The notes: generated by a model not told the origin, from the letters alone. DNA of 64,000 nucleotides from Megamerina dolium (GCA_963854835.1 OY978530.1:42057751-42121750), one strand, 5' to 3'; counted from the stretch's first letter, positions 45,068 to 56,502 are shown. Made by a program: numbers and translations.

Positions 45068-45586
45068 ATTACTTACTTACGTACTTATGTGGCCATTCAA
45101 ACCGAAAATCGATTTAGGCCGAATGTAGAATGCTTCGCCAGCCAGCTCTTTCTATCGCTAGCTAGTGCCAGTTAGAAATTACAAGCGCTGACAAGCTCTG
45201 CAGTACTTGATCTTTCCACCGGAGGTTAGGTCTTCCTCTTTGCGTAGTCCACCAGCCGGTTCCGAATATAACATCTTCTTAGCTGGAGTGTGTTCTTCCG
45301 TTCGCTTTACATGACCTAGCCAACGCAGCCGCTGAATTTTAATGCGCTGTTCTATGTTGGTGTCGGCATACAGCTCATACAGGTCATGGTTGTACCATAT
45401 TTGGAACACGCCACCAACGCAAATAAGTCCAAAGATCTTGCGTAGGACTTTTCTCTCCAAAACTTCGAGCATTCTCTCATCTGAGATGTAAATTGTCCAA
45501 ACCACACTTGTAAAGTGTGGTTTTCGTTTCTCGAGAGAAGACCGGACTTCTAAATTGCTTACTTAGCCCAAAGTAGCCCGAGATAG
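45068..45586 (-). mobile_element. LINE-B insertion, 3' end, in gypsy-C
   Basis: The - strand reads KTTLYK, SDERMLEVLERKVLRKIFGL, HDLYELYADTNIEQRIKIQR and LRWLGHVKRTEEHTPAKKML, ending in the TAAG-type tail at 45068-45085 (CTTACTTACGTACTTATG). Flanks share AGATAGATT (about 45061-45069 and 45585-45593), a likely target duplication of about 9 bases. The gypsy-C RT frame resumes exactly after it. A deletion removes SLIMPVLTYG. The inner breakpoint of the right duplication arm (45429) falls inside it. Confidence 0.85.
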
Positions 45587-47853
45587 ATTTCCAATTCCAA
45601 ATATAGAAAAAATATTTGATTAATTGGGAAGATGTCAGAATTTTTCAAAGCTCGATTAAGCAAAAGGGTTTCATCAGATAGAAATGAACGATGATGAACG
45701 ACACATACACCAAACAGCACTCTCCACAGAAAATTGAGATTACGAGTTCTTAAGAATGCCCTTCGGATTACGTAATGCCCCAGCAACATTTCAGAGACTA
45801 ACAACTAATGAACCAAGACTTATAAGAATACATAGGGAAATTCTGCATCGTATCGTTTACTTAGACGACATCTTGATATTTTCTACAAACGTAGAAGAAC
45901 AGTTGGAATCGTTCAATAAAATTCTAGGTCGACTGAATGAAATGAATTTAAAAGTGGATTTTCTAAAACAAGAAACATAATCTTGGAACACTTAGTTACA
46001 AAAAAAGGTATTAAGCCGAACACAACAAAAGCGGAAGCAATGTATAAGATTGTACTTCCCAAAAATCAAAAAGAAATAAGAGAATAACACGATACTACAG
46101 GAAGTTTATTAAGTATTACTCCAAAATCGCCTATCACATAATAAAATATTCGTACAAAAATATAAGAATAAATATAAAAGACAAGGGCATATTGAAGCAT
46201 AAAAGAAATTAAAAATTATAATCAAATAGGACCCAGTTTTAGTACTCCCAGATTTCAAAAAAGAGTTTACACTAGTCACAGATGCCAGCAATTATGCTCT
46301 CGGAGTAGTTCTAATGCAAAATAACAATGTTATCTGTAACGCGAGCAGGGCATTCAATGGTCGAGAGAATACTACAGTACTATCGAAAAAGAATTGTCAG
46401 CAATTGTATGTGCAACAAAATGTCCGGACATATTTGCTTGGCAGAGATTTTACAATAAAAACAGATCACAAAATCAGATCAGAACTAAGTGCCAAACTTC
46501 AAAAAATTGAATGAATATGATTTCAATATAAAATACATTAAAGGAAAAGAAAATGTGGCGGACGGCTTAAGCAGAATCGCTGTCGATGCGGAAGCCAACT
46601 TAAACGAGTTATATGCAAATGATTTAAATACTGTATACAGTGCAGAAACTGACAGTACTATCTTCATAAAAACAACAGAAAATGCAATTAATATATTTAA
46701 AAACCAATTAATATTAAAGTACGGCCAGAAAGAATTTATAATCAAAAAGGTGTTATACCAGAGTGAAAATACGAAATATAATAAGCTTGACATATGAAAG
46801 CGATGTTCTAGAGATAATGAAAATAAACATACCTCAAAAATGTTTGACAGTAATATATTGTCCTGATGATAAATTATTCTTACGTTTTCAAGAGCTATAC
46901 AAGTAATGGAAAGTTAAAAGTTATGAGTTCGAACATAATTCTAAGAGATATAACAGATAGACGGGAACTTTTAGCACTGATCGAAGAAAAACATTTAGAA
47001 AACAACCATAGAGGCATAAACGAAGTATTCGAGGAAATATAGAAAGTACATTATTATCACAAGTTACAAGACATTAATAACTGCGAAGTTATTAAACATA
47101 TCCTAAATATTACCAAAACACCAACACAAATTAATGAAATCGTCCACTTTGATATTTGGTATCCACAAAAAATGCAATGCACCTTGATATCCATAATAGA
47201 TGCAATCAAACAAATAATTCAATACCTGGGAAAGCCACAAACTTTAGTAACGGTAGTTAGTTACATCTAACTACAACTTATAATAAAACAGGCAACGCAG
47301 ATGTAGAAAGACTGTATTCTACACTAAACGAACACGTGAAAATTTTTAACGCCGATGGGAAATTAGAGAAAAATATGGTTATTTTGATGGTTTTATAATT
47401 CATAATCAAAACTGTGTTTTACTCAACGTTAGAGCCTTAAGAAAATTTTTGAATTTTGAAAAGAAAACATATTAATTTATATTTTTTATATTTATTTACT
47501 CATTATATGTAACATATATAATGATATACTTATTTAGTAATCTTAATATTAGATACAAAATTGTTTATTCTATTTTCACAATAATCGTAATACTAAGTAT
47601 AATATCTTACTGTATGCATAGGGCGAGTTAGTATATCCCTACTATATAAAATGCTTGTGAAATCGTTGATGGTTAACCGCGATGAAATATTTTTAGGGAT
47701 ACCCTTCACTTTATTCTGAACATTATAATTATCTACAACTAATGAATACATGGTGGTCTGGTGGTGTTTTCGCAAGGTAACGTGTCTAACTGCCTCAACT
47801 GGGTGGGGCTAGCGCAATCCTTGTTGAACTCATCGCAAGTCAACTCACTGGCT

Positions 47854-47969
47854 GTCATGTAGTTTGATCTGAGCGCTATGTGATGATACCTTTATTTTTT
47901 AATGAGGGGTAGTCATGTAGCTTGCTTTGCTTACTATGTGATGGCGTCTTCATTATTATTAATGGGGGC
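47854..47969 (+). repeat. Two imperfect 58-bp tandem units in the LINE-B 5' leader
   Basis: GTCATGTAG begins at 47854 and again at 47912; each unit continues with CTATGTGATG and an AATGnGGG end. The inverse copy is at 40671-40786. They lie directly upstream of the LINE-B endonuclease region, where repeated monomers can serve as LINE promoters. Confidence 0.6.
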
Positions 47970-48416
47970 CCTCCATGTGGCGACCACCTGGCAACGTCTT
48001 TCTGGCTCCCGCTGGGTTAGAGGTTGTGCGTAGGGTTTGGGACCCGCCACATAAAACCCCCCACAATGAAAAAAACAGCAATGCCTTGGATAAGGACTAT
48101 CGCTTTTGTTAATGACCCCCGCAAACGAAAAAAGGACCATGATTTACGGATATGCAACTGGAATGTTCGGTCCCTTCATAGGGAGGGTGCCTCTATCCAG
48201 CTGGTTGATGTCCTCAAAAATACAAAGCTGACATCACCGCTCTCCAGGAAATGCCATGGACGGGACATGACTGCTCCAAAAGAGCGTCCTGTGATATTTA
48301 CTACAGTTGCCATGCTGAAAGGCACGAATTAGGATGTGGATTTTTGGTCAGCAAGAGACTACGACATCTTGTCTCACATTTCACGCCTTGAACGAGCGGC
48401 TGGTCACAATCCGCAT
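47950..48416 (+). mobile_element. LINE-B 5' end with endonuclease start, right-arm copy
   Basis: The frame 48024-48332 begins in KTAMPWIRTIAFVNDPRKRK and continues LRICNWNVRSLHREGA; the left-arm copy has Thr where this has Asn (RICTWNV). The sequence runs to [15 protein letters not shown] and is then cut by the (TA)n tract. This shows the family's endonuclease N-terminus and part of its 5' leader. Confidence 0.85.
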
Positions 48417-48437
48417 ATATATATATATATATATATA

Positions 48438-48499
<62 letters not shown>

Positions 48500-48512
48500 T
48501 ATATATATATAT

Positions 48513-48567
<55 letters not shown>
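48415..48567. repeat. (TA)n microsatellite joining LINE-B to gypsy-A copy 3
   Basis: About 150 bases of (TA)n with a few C/G interruptions (TATC, TAGA). The LINE-B endonuclease ends on its left and a gypsy-A LTR starts, truncated, on its right. Open frames across it (Ile-Tyr repeats) are artefacts of the repeat. Confidence 0.95.
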
Positions 48568-48568
<1 letters not shown>

Positions 48569-48983
48569 TATTTGAATTACCTGGTTCGATCACTGGATTC
48601 TGTTAATAATAACTGCAACACTTATTTTATACAACTATATACAGCAACAATTTATTTAATAAACACTATTTACAATCAACTCTGTTTATAATCAACTATT
48701 TACAATAACACTTTAATGTACTAGCAACTTTTGCCTCTGTATAGATGTTTGCGCAGTCACGTTCGGAATTCGATTGATTCTCACTTCTCAACACTCGCTC
48801 TATTTATACTCTGTTGGCAACACCCCAGAATCTTCCTTTATCGAGATTCTTCTCTTTCTTTCTCGTTGGCTTGTTCTGGTTATTACTTATTTCTTTTTGT
48901 TGACACTCATGAAACATGAAACGATGCTGCCAATAGTGTCAGTCACAATAGTGATGAGTAATCAACTATCGATACTCGTTACA
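48567..48983 (-). repeat. gypsy-A LTR, copy 3, truncated at its outer end
   Basis: About 417 of 436 bp; the LTR start (GTTACA on the + strand) is at 48978-48983 and the last 19 bases at the other end are replaced by (TA)n. Confidence 0.9.
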
Positions 48984-49021
48984 CTGCCCTCCTCTTAACC
49001 TTGTTCGTCCCGAACAAGTTT

Positions 49022-51159
49022 TTATACTTCCCCTCGATATGGCGCAAGTCGCTCCAAGTGCACTACTTTAAACTTTGCTCTTTTATTCCAGGCACGTTGA
49101 ATACGATACACTACGTCATTTATCTTTGCTATAATCTCATATGGTCCTTCCCAATGAGTCTGTAGTTTAGGGGACAGGCCTTTCTTTCGTTGTGGATTAT
49201 GAGGCATTACAAGCTCTCCTTTGAATTTGCTTTCAAGTCATACCTGGCCTTCATCTTATCGCTTATCATCTGCGACCGCTCTCTGATGAACTGATGTACT
49301 TCATCCAACTGTTCCCGCTTTTCGCTAATATAGTTACCTTCTGTTGATCTCGTTGGTAATACGACTCCAAATTTTAAATCAGCTGGCAATCTTAACTCGT
49401 TTCCAAAAATTGCCATTGCCGGTGTAGTAGCCGTCGTATCATGTTGTGCGCATCGATACGCCATGAGGAACATTGGTATATGTACATCCCAGTCTCAGTG
49501 GTATTTATCTACGACTTTTCTCAAATATTCCTCCAAGGTACGGTTAAATCGTTCTACCATGCCATCAGATTGTGGATGCAAAGGTGTGGTACGAGTTTTG
49601 TATATACCCAGCATACGGCATATCTCTTGGAATACAACTGATTCGAAATTTCGACCTTGGTCTGAGTGTAACTCCATCGGCACACCAAAACGAGTAACCC
49701 ATTGGTTGACGAATACATCCGCAACTGTGCTAGCTTCTTGATTTGGAATGGGGTATACTTCAGGCCATTTACTGAAGTAATCCATAACCACCAGAATATA
49801 CTTGTTTCCTGAGGTGCTTATTGGAAATGGTCCAGCTATGTCCATAGCAATTCGCTCAAATGGAGCACCCACGGTGTATTGGTGCATCCCACTTTTCTTA
49901 GTGGGACCTTTGGCCATTGCGCATTGCTTACACTTCCAAATCCAATCAGCGACATGGTCATGACATCCAACCCAATAAAATCGTTTCTTTATTTTCTCGA
50001 CGGTTTTGGTGATTCCCAAATGCCCTCCACTAGAGGCATTGTGATACTCAGCTATCACTTCATTTATTCTTGCGTTGGGTACCACTAGAAGATCATTAGT
50101 GATTTTTCCATTTTCACTTTCCCATGGTCTGTATAAACATCCGTCTCGTAAGTGCAGGCTTTCCACTGCACCCAGTATGACTTTGCTATTGAACTCTCAT
50201 TAGCCATTTCTTGCCAATCTGGACGTATGCCCTGCTCCTTGTATTCCATAATCTTTACGAGGTCCGGGTCGTTCCGCTGATCTTCTTGCACTCGTTCGGT
50301 GGTCCACGACTCCTCCGGCAATATATTCGTAAGTCATATGTCGACAATGTGCTCCTTGCTTTCCACTCGAGAACAATGTTTACATTCCATTTTGCAAGGA
50401 CGACGAGATAGAGCATCCGCGTTGCCGTGATGTCCTCCTTTACGATGTTCGATGGTAAAATCATAACTCTGCAGCCTTTCAATCCAGCGCGCCCATTGTT
50501 CTTCTGGGTTTTTAAATTGTAATAACCACCTTAGCGCTGAGTGGTCAGTTCGTAGATGAAATGACTGACCGTACAAGTATTTATGGAAATACTTTACACA
50601 TTCCAGTATTGCGAGCAACTCTCTTCGAGTGACACAGTAGTTTCTTTCTGGCTTCGACACGATTTTACTGTAGTATGCTATTACTTTTTCTTGCCCATCT
50701 ATGATCGGAGAGAGCACACCACCTATCCCATAGCTACTCGCATCTGTGTCCAACACAAACTTTTGACCAGGTACTGTATACGCTAATACTGGTGCTGAAC
50801 AGAGTCTTTCTTTCAGTTGTTCGAATGCTTTCTGTTGGTCTTCGCCCCATACAAATGGTTTGTTCTTTCTTGTTAACTCTTGCAGACTGCTGGCGATGTT
50901 TGCAAATCCAGGAACAAATCGTCTATAGTAGGTGCATAAGCCTAGGAAGCTTCTTAACTCTTGAAAATTCGACGGATTAGGCCATTCTTGTACTGCTGCT
51001 ACTTTCTCCTAGTCAGTATGTACCCCTTCTGTTGTTACTTTATGACCAAGATATTTAACTTTTTGCCTGAAGAGTGAACACTTTTTCATATTCAGTTTAA
51101 GCCCTGCTGATTGTATACGCTCAAATACTTCTTTCAACTTTTCCAGGTGGTCGTTAAAA

Positions 51160-51160
<1 letters not shown>
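49022..51160 (-). pseudogene. gypsy-A copy 3 pol: RT end, RNase H, integrase
   Basis: RT thumb ([20 protein letters not shown], near 51100-51160), RNase H (MLDTDASSYGIGGVLSPIID, 50756 downward, with the catalytic Asp kept, unlike the left arm; RTDHSALRWLLQFKNPEEQW), then a stop/frameshift near 50334. Integrase: zinc site (HNASSGGHLGITK to CKQC), MDIAGPFPISTSGNKYILVV, LHSDQGRNFESVVFQ, LHPQSDGMVERFNRTLEEY (50166-49495). A frameshift near 49490 and a deletion of about eight residues near 49210 (between KANSK and LVMPHNP) follow; the C-terminus LERLAPYRGEV is at 49022. Confidence 0.88.
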
Positions 51161-51620
<460 letters not shown>

Positions 51621-51689
51621 TAGTGTGTGATTTCACAAAAGGTACATAAAATTTAGAGAAATGTATGAAATTTTTATTTGAGTCGATAG

Positions 51690-52745
51690 AACAATCTATA
51701 TAATTCAATGTTTAAAGATGATTTCATGTTGACCGCGACTGCGCCTCAAATGGTTCATACGCTGGGTCCAATTTTGACTTACTCTCTTCAACGTATCGGC
51801 CGGTATCTCATGAATATATTATTCAATATTGGCTTCTTGTGCGTCAACCGTTGCAGGGTTGTCGCTATAACCATTAAAAATTTACATAGAACCACTAAAA
51901 TGGTCTAAAGGCGTTAAATCGCACGATCTAGGCGGCCAATTGATCGGCCCCAAACGTAACGAAAAATGGTTCACCGAACTCGCCTCTCAATTAGGCTATT
52001 GTTTCGCGTACTGTGTGGGGTGTGGCATCTTTTTGTTGAAACCACATGTCAGATAAGTCCAGCTTTTTCATTTTGGGCGAAAAAAGATAGCAATCATTGC
52101 ACGGTAGCGCTCGCCATTCACAGTAACGTTCTTGCCTTCGTCGTCTTTGAAAAAGTACGGTGCAATGATGCCACTGGCCCATAATCCACACGGAACAGCG
52201 AATTTTTAGGGATGCCTTGGCATTTCTTGCAATGATTTTTGCTGCTCTTCACACCAAATATGGCAATTCTGATTGATCACGTAGATTTGAGCAGCAACAT
52301 ACTCCTAAATACTTTATAGTGTCCACTCTAGTAATTTTAATATTTCTAAAATCAATTTCTGGTAGTTTAGTTAAGTTTGGAAACTTTTTATTATTGTTCT
52401 TATAAAATTGGATTTTTAAGTTAATCCTTAGTAAATTCTTATCAACACCATTCCTGCATTTTTGTTAAATTTATTCTTATATTTTATAGTTTTAATAACT
52501 CTTAATTTCGTATTTATAATTGTCTTATTGGTAATGTCTAGAATTCTGACATTATCTTCTAATAACGTATCCATTCAACCAGAAATGAGATAATAAAGTT
52601 CAATAATCTGCAAGCGTTGTTCGTTTGTAAGTCGATTCATGGTTAAATTATAGACCAAACTAAACATGTTTGGCAGTAACATGTTACACTAAAACAGCTG
52701 AGATGCCAAAAACAGAGTTGCCATAAAGAAAAAATCATCCTGTAT
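51690..52745 (-). pseudogene. Decayed Tc1/mariner-superfamily element (DD41D-like) with a foreign insert
   Basis: The - strand starts MNRLTNEQRLQIIELYY (about 52590-52640), then, after a foreign segment, NQNCHIWCEEQQ (near 52235-52275), ASGIIAPYFFKDDEGKNVTV (52110-52175), DLSDMWFQQKDATPHT (52020-52060, second catalytic Asp displaced in the frame) and, near 51740-51830, the C-terminus ERVCQNW-type pieces as at 19135-19284. The upper end may be a terminal repeat (TACAGGATGATTTTTTC complement, near 52725-52745). Bases 52746-53014 beyond it are AT-rich with no gene. Confidence 0.65.
52290..52575 (-). pseudogene. LINE reverse-transcriptase-like fragment inside the mariner relic
   Basis: The - strand reads LIRIYLKIQFYKNNNKKFPN, LTKLPEIDFRNIKI and RVDTIKYLGV. 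The last motif (TIKYLGV) is the conserved block after the catalytic box in Jockey- and R1-type RTs. It starts MDTLLEDNVRILDI-like at the upper end. It interrupts the mariner between its N-terminus and core. Too short to name the family. Confidence 0.45.
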
Positions 52746-53014
52746 ATAAAATTTATTTATTTAGAATTTTTTTTAATTTAGAATGATAGCCACAATGATA
52801 TATCGCTGTATATAAATATTAAGATATGTAATTATAATATATACATTAAAACAATATGGTTTGTATATAAATTTGAATTCACGAATGCGAAAATAGTAGC
52901 GTCGAATTGCTCGAAGGTTTGACCTTTAGGATCGAATTAGAAGTGATCGGTCAATTGTCGCACGAAAGGAGAAAAACTTAAAACATAAAAATGACTCGGC
53001 TGAGGCCGACCAAA

Positions 53015-53854
53015 TTATACCCTGCATATGCGCATATCCATCTTTTTCATTTATTTCCACTACTTTGTATTCAAGCGACATTAAGAAATACGCGTGGCTC
53101 ACCAGTTTTTAGAGTCACGCGTACACCTGACTTGGCTGACTTTGACGAAGTATTAAGTAAGTTAAGGGAGTCTTAAAGGTGATAATTTAAAGGTGATTTT
53201 TAAGATTTTAATATTTCCTCGGTTTTGTATTTGAGCCCCATTAAGAAGTGATCGTGGCATACTGGATTGATGCCACATTATTTCCGACTACGGTACTAAT
53301 GTATGTGTCAATTATGGTTGTCCTAAACAGATGATTGTCGAAGTTACAGCTGTTTCAATTTAAAAGATATTGTCATTTCGTATGGGAGCTACTATAAAAA
53401 GTAGGCGTGGCTCGCCCATTTCTGGCTAGGTTATGTAGCAGTATAATGTAACTCTATGTGCCAAATATTGTTGACCTAAATGATATATTAAGTGAGTTAT
53501 AGAAAGTTAAAGATTTTGAAAATTCCGAGGTTAGTCGCTTTGAATACTTAGTGTGGGCGTGGCTATTAACCAATAATGTTCAATATCAATCCCCTCTGTA
53601 CCTTTTGGATCATAGGTTACTTATGCCAAATTTCGTTAAAATATCTCAATATTTGCTCAAGTTATCGTGCAAAGCAGCCAGGTGACGGACGGACGGACGT
53701 ACGGATGTACGGACGGACATCGTTAAATCGAAAATTTAAGCAACGCTGATCTCGAATATATATATTTTTCTAAATCTCCGGAGATTCCTTCAAGTGGTTA
53801 CAAGCATCTGACCGAAATGAATATACCTTGCATATTACATTATGCTGGGTATAA
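53015..53854. repeat. Repeat element with TTATACCC inverted termini
   Basis: Starts TTATACCCTGCATA and ends TATGCTGGGTATAA, a 14-bp inverted repeat with one mismatch, about 840 bp long. Inside is a GGAC-type run (53682-53718, GACGGACGGACGGACG). No transposase frame; frames within are short. It could be a non-autonomous DNA transposon. Similar GGACGGAC and GGGTATAA features are common in dipteran intergenic repeats (general knowledge, not searched). Confidence 0.5.
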
Positions 53855-54184
53855 AAGGGAATTTATGTGGAGAGATGGGTGGCCATATGGTAAGTATGAA
53901 ATAGGGTAAGGTAAATATAATTGTAATTCAGATGGAGGTAAGTAAAATAATAATTCGTATGAGCAAGTATAATTAATTCATATAAAGGTAATATTTCAGG
54001 GACCCACTATATGGCTTGTTTAAAGGGATTTAGATTTCCCAATTAAAAAAGCAGTCTTGTCGCTTTTTTTTATTTGGGAATTTCAGACAAGATTTAAGAT
54101 TGAAGTAAGATTTAATCTTTAAGACTTGAACCAAATCAGAAAGCTAATTATATCAAGAAAGGACGTGTCATAGTATTTTTTAAT
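53855..54184. other. No recognisable gene
   Basis: AT-rich spacer with short GGTAAGTA-like direct repeats (53888-53990) between the TTATACCC repeat and a mariner fragment. The section 54035-54110 contains a poly-T run and imperfect inverted repeats (AGATTTAA/TTTAATCTT) that may be mariner terminal sequence. Confidence 0.4.
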
Positions 54185-54600
54185 ATGCAAAAAATCAAGT
54201 ATCGTGCGGTGATTGAATATTTATTTTTAGAAGGTGTAGAACTAAAACAGATTCATGAACGATTGTTAAAAGTGTAAAACGACTTTTTACCTTCTCTTGC
54301 AACAGTATACAATTAGGTTGTTGATTTTAAACGTGATCGTACCAGTTTTGAAGACCATCCACGTCCAAAAAGTGCATCAACACCAGAAATCATAGCCATA
54401 ATTCAGGATATGATTTTGGAAGATCGTTAATTGACTGAGAGCGATGCTCAAGGCTTCTCATTAAGCAGTGTGAACCATATTTTTAGCGATATTTTGGGTT
54501 TCAAAAATTGTGCGCACAATGGGTGCCGCATTTGTTAACAATGGTTCAAAAACACTTTCAAATGCGACTTTCTCAGCAATATTTGGAGCATTTTAAAATG
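54185..54600 (+). pseudogene. Mariner transposase N-terminal fragment (+)
   Basis: Reads MQKIKYRAVIEYLFLEGVEL, KQIHERLLKV, LATVYN, FKRDRTSFEDHPRPKSASTP, EIIAIIQDMILEDR and SLSSVNHIFSDILGFKN. This is the DNA-binding half of a mariner transposase (IKYRAVIEYL, FKRxRTSxED, PKSASTPEII motifs). Stops occur at about 54277, 54315 and 54428. The catalytic half is missing; homology ends at about 54600. Confidence 0.75.
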
Positions 54601-54619
54601 CTCCGTTGTCCACTAAAAA

Positions 54620-55600
54620 ACTCCCTCCTCCTCTCCTGGATTCTTCACTTGCCCCTGGGCTAAGTACTATTGCATTACTTCGGGGCAGGAGATCCAAGAT
54701 GGCGTCCTGAAAAGGACTTCAATTCTGTTACTCTCCCTGCGTCCAGGGTCGCCATTCTATTTTATCATATTTGTGTTCCTGATGTGCAGTTGTTGCAGGG
54801 TTATGTCATAGCAGTATTATGTTACGTGAGGATGATGTTCAGGAACTCTTTCAATTTCTCGCCGTTTCTTTTTAATCACCCCTTCGACAAAGTCTGCTAC
54901 CACATTCCAATTTTCTTCGTTTGACATCATTTTCTCTATGATATTTTCAGTGTGTATGCTCCAATTACCCGTTCTAGCGCATATCTTTCATTACACCACC
55001 ATTCACATTTAAGAAACATATGTTCTACGTCGTCAAATTCTGTGTCGCCATATACACATCGTGGTTGGTCTGCTTTCCCTATACGATGCAAATATTTTTT
55101 AAAGTAGCCATGACCTGATAGAAACTGGGTGAGGTAATAATTGCCTCCACCGTGCTTTCTTTGAGTCCATCCTCTAAGGTTGGGTATTAACTTCGCTGTA
55201 TACCTTCCGCTTGGTTCGGTGTTCCATCTTGCTTGCCATAAATCTATGATTTGTCGTCTCGCTTCTTGGGGGCTTAGACCTCATCTTTTAGCTTCCCATT
55301 TTTGTCTGCGTTCCTCAGCGAATTATTCCGCTTATAACAAGACAGACATCGTTCGATATGAGTTGACTACTCTGAGTGCGCAGGTGCGTTGTAAAGAATG
55401 TAGCACTTTCCGGCGGCCTTTTGACTTTAGCGTGTCTGCCCACAGTTCGCTTCCGTATAGAAGGATCGACTTCGTCGTTTGAATTAGCAGTCTGTGCTTG
55501 GTTTGACTTGGACCTCCAATATTTGCCATCAATTTACTTAGCAATACCATTACTCACGCGGCATTTCCCGCGGCGCACCTAAACCTAAGCTTCTAAGTAT
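54620..55600 (-). pseudogene. R1-type LINE ORF2 C-terminal region
   Basis: The - strand frame 55550-55332 has LSKLMANIGGPSQTKHRLLI, SILLYGSELWADTLKSKGRR and RTCALRVVNSYRTMS, which are R1-clade RT C-terminal motifs (LLYGAPIWA, ALRVxxAYRTVS type). Further down come KHGGGNYYLTQFLSGHGYFK and the zinc-binding end RCVYGDTEFDDVEHMFLKCE (C...H...C), near 55010-55180. Bases 54620-54830 probably form its 3' end. Frameshifts at about 55330 and 55285. The front of the element is not present. Confidence 0.75.
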
Positions 55601-55937
55601 TCTTCAAGACTATAACACTGATTAGCTGAAATAAAACAGGGTTAATTATACTTGTACTTTTAGGTCTTCACTTTATTCCTGGTACTTTTCACTTTTAGTT
55701 ATAATTACTTCACACCTTTATACTAATATAATCTTACACTAATACCGAGGGTCTCGTAAGGATCGCAGTATTTTACAATTGCTGACACGCTAACACTTCA
55801 TAACTCGGTACAACACTCACAACTGAAAAGCTTCAATAAGCTAGCAGCTTATATACCATTTTTCTAATGCTATCCACATATTGATCTTCCCATATACCAA
55901 CATATAACATACAATAATATATTTAAAATTATGCTCA
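55601..55937. other. No recognisable gene
   Basis: AT-rich; a stretch around 55640-55860 (TATATACCATT, AAAGCTTCAATAAGC) could be part of an LTR, but no partner or coding sequence supports that. Confidence 0.3.
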
Positions 55938-55949
55938 TTTTGTAAAATT

Positions 55950-56310
55950 ATGGATGCCGTAGCTCAGTGGTTAGTGTGCTGGCCTTCTGATCTGTAGTTC
56001 GTTTGTTCAATCCCCGGCTGAAGCATAAAAAATTTAATATCGAAACGATTTTTCTTTCAAACGGTACCCACCTGTCGGCAAGCAATTGGCAATTCTTTCG
56101 GCAGTAACAATTTGCCATGAAAAAGCTTCTAAAAGAAATATGTGACAAAGCTCAGAAAAAGTGATGCCACAAGAGTTCTGCCGTTCAGAACCGGCTAAAA
56201 TAAGTACGTCCCTTCTAATACTGCCCAAAATTTAGCACGGACAACAGTAATGGAAGAGAAGCTTGGCCAAAGAGGCCTTCGGGTCTTTAAGAGCCATATA
56301 TATATTTTTT
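55950..56310 (+). mobile_element. tRNA-derived SINE, copy S6, full length with 12-bp target duplication
   Basis: Flanked by TTTTGTAAAATT (55938-55949 and 56311-56322). Complete head: A box TAGCTCAGTGG (55960-55970) and B box TGTTCAATCCC (56004-56014), spaced as in tRNA genes, then body and AT-rich tail ending near 56310. The best copy for defining the family's length, about 360 bp. Confidence 0.95.
55960..56014 (+). promoter_or_regulatory. RNA polymerase III internal promoter (A and B boxes) of SINE S6
   Basis: TAGCTCAGTGG fits the A-box pattern TRGYNNANNNG, and TGTTCAATCCC differs from the B-box pattern GGTTCRANNCC only at its first base. In other copies (S1) the B box matches fully. Such boxes mark tRNA ancestry and Pol III transcription; transcription here is not shown. 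Confidence 0.7.
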
Positions 56311-56350
56311 TTTTGTAAAATTCAGAACAATTCAAAACCTATGAAATTTA

Positions 56351-56489
56351 AAAATAAAAAAAATAAATATGTGGCACTTAAAGCCCCAAAGGGCTCATTG
56401 GCCGAGCTTCTCTTCCATTACTGTTGTGCGTCTTAAATTTTGGACAGTATTAGAATGGATCTACTTATTTTAGCCGGTTCCGAACGGTT
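56351..56489 (-). mobile_element. tRNA-derived SINE, copy S7, 5'-truncated with 13-bp target duplication
   Basis: CCTATGAAATTTA flanks it at 56338-56350 and 56490-56502. Only the 3' part of the body and the tail are present (up to GCCGGTTCCGAACG), so reverse transcription stopped early; the head is missing. Exact target duplication around a truncated copy is direct evidence of target-primed insertion. Confidence 0.95.
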
Positions 56490-56502
56490 CCTATGAAATT
56501 TA

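Larger units (their letters stand above)
43641..47460 (+). mobile_element. Errantivirus-like gypsy relic 'gypsy-C' (gag to integrase), interrupted by a SINE and LINE-B
   Basis: Gag/protease pieces at 43790-44480 (FSLINDRVCNLKWETSIDIK near 44240-44300; the protease DTG is DTT), SINE S4 at 44515-44839, RT start at 44840-45067 (SPIWIIPKKLDM, FVIDYRKFNSVTTEDR), LINE-B at 45068-45586, RT resumed (FPIPNIEKIFD), MPFGLRNAPATFQRLTTN and RIVYLDDILIFSTN (45756-45870), RNase H end and integrase to about 47400. The frames rejoin across both insertions. Bases from 45429 on form the right duplication arm. No env. Confidence 0.85.
45429..48416. repeat. Right arm of the 2,988-bp inverted duplication
   Basis: Inverse of 40224-43211. 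At its inner end the LINE-B continues normally past 45429 to its own 3' tail, so this arm looks like the original and the left arm the copy. At its outer end it is cut by a (TA)n tract at 48415, whereas the left arm continues into LINE-B there. The spacer between arms is 2,217 bp (43212-45428). Confidence 0.97.

Noticed and set aside
48336..48593. Open frames with long Ile-Tyr repeats on both strands (also at 51154-51533, 57972-58613, 58710-59018)
   Set aside because: They are translations of (TA)n microsatellites, not genes.
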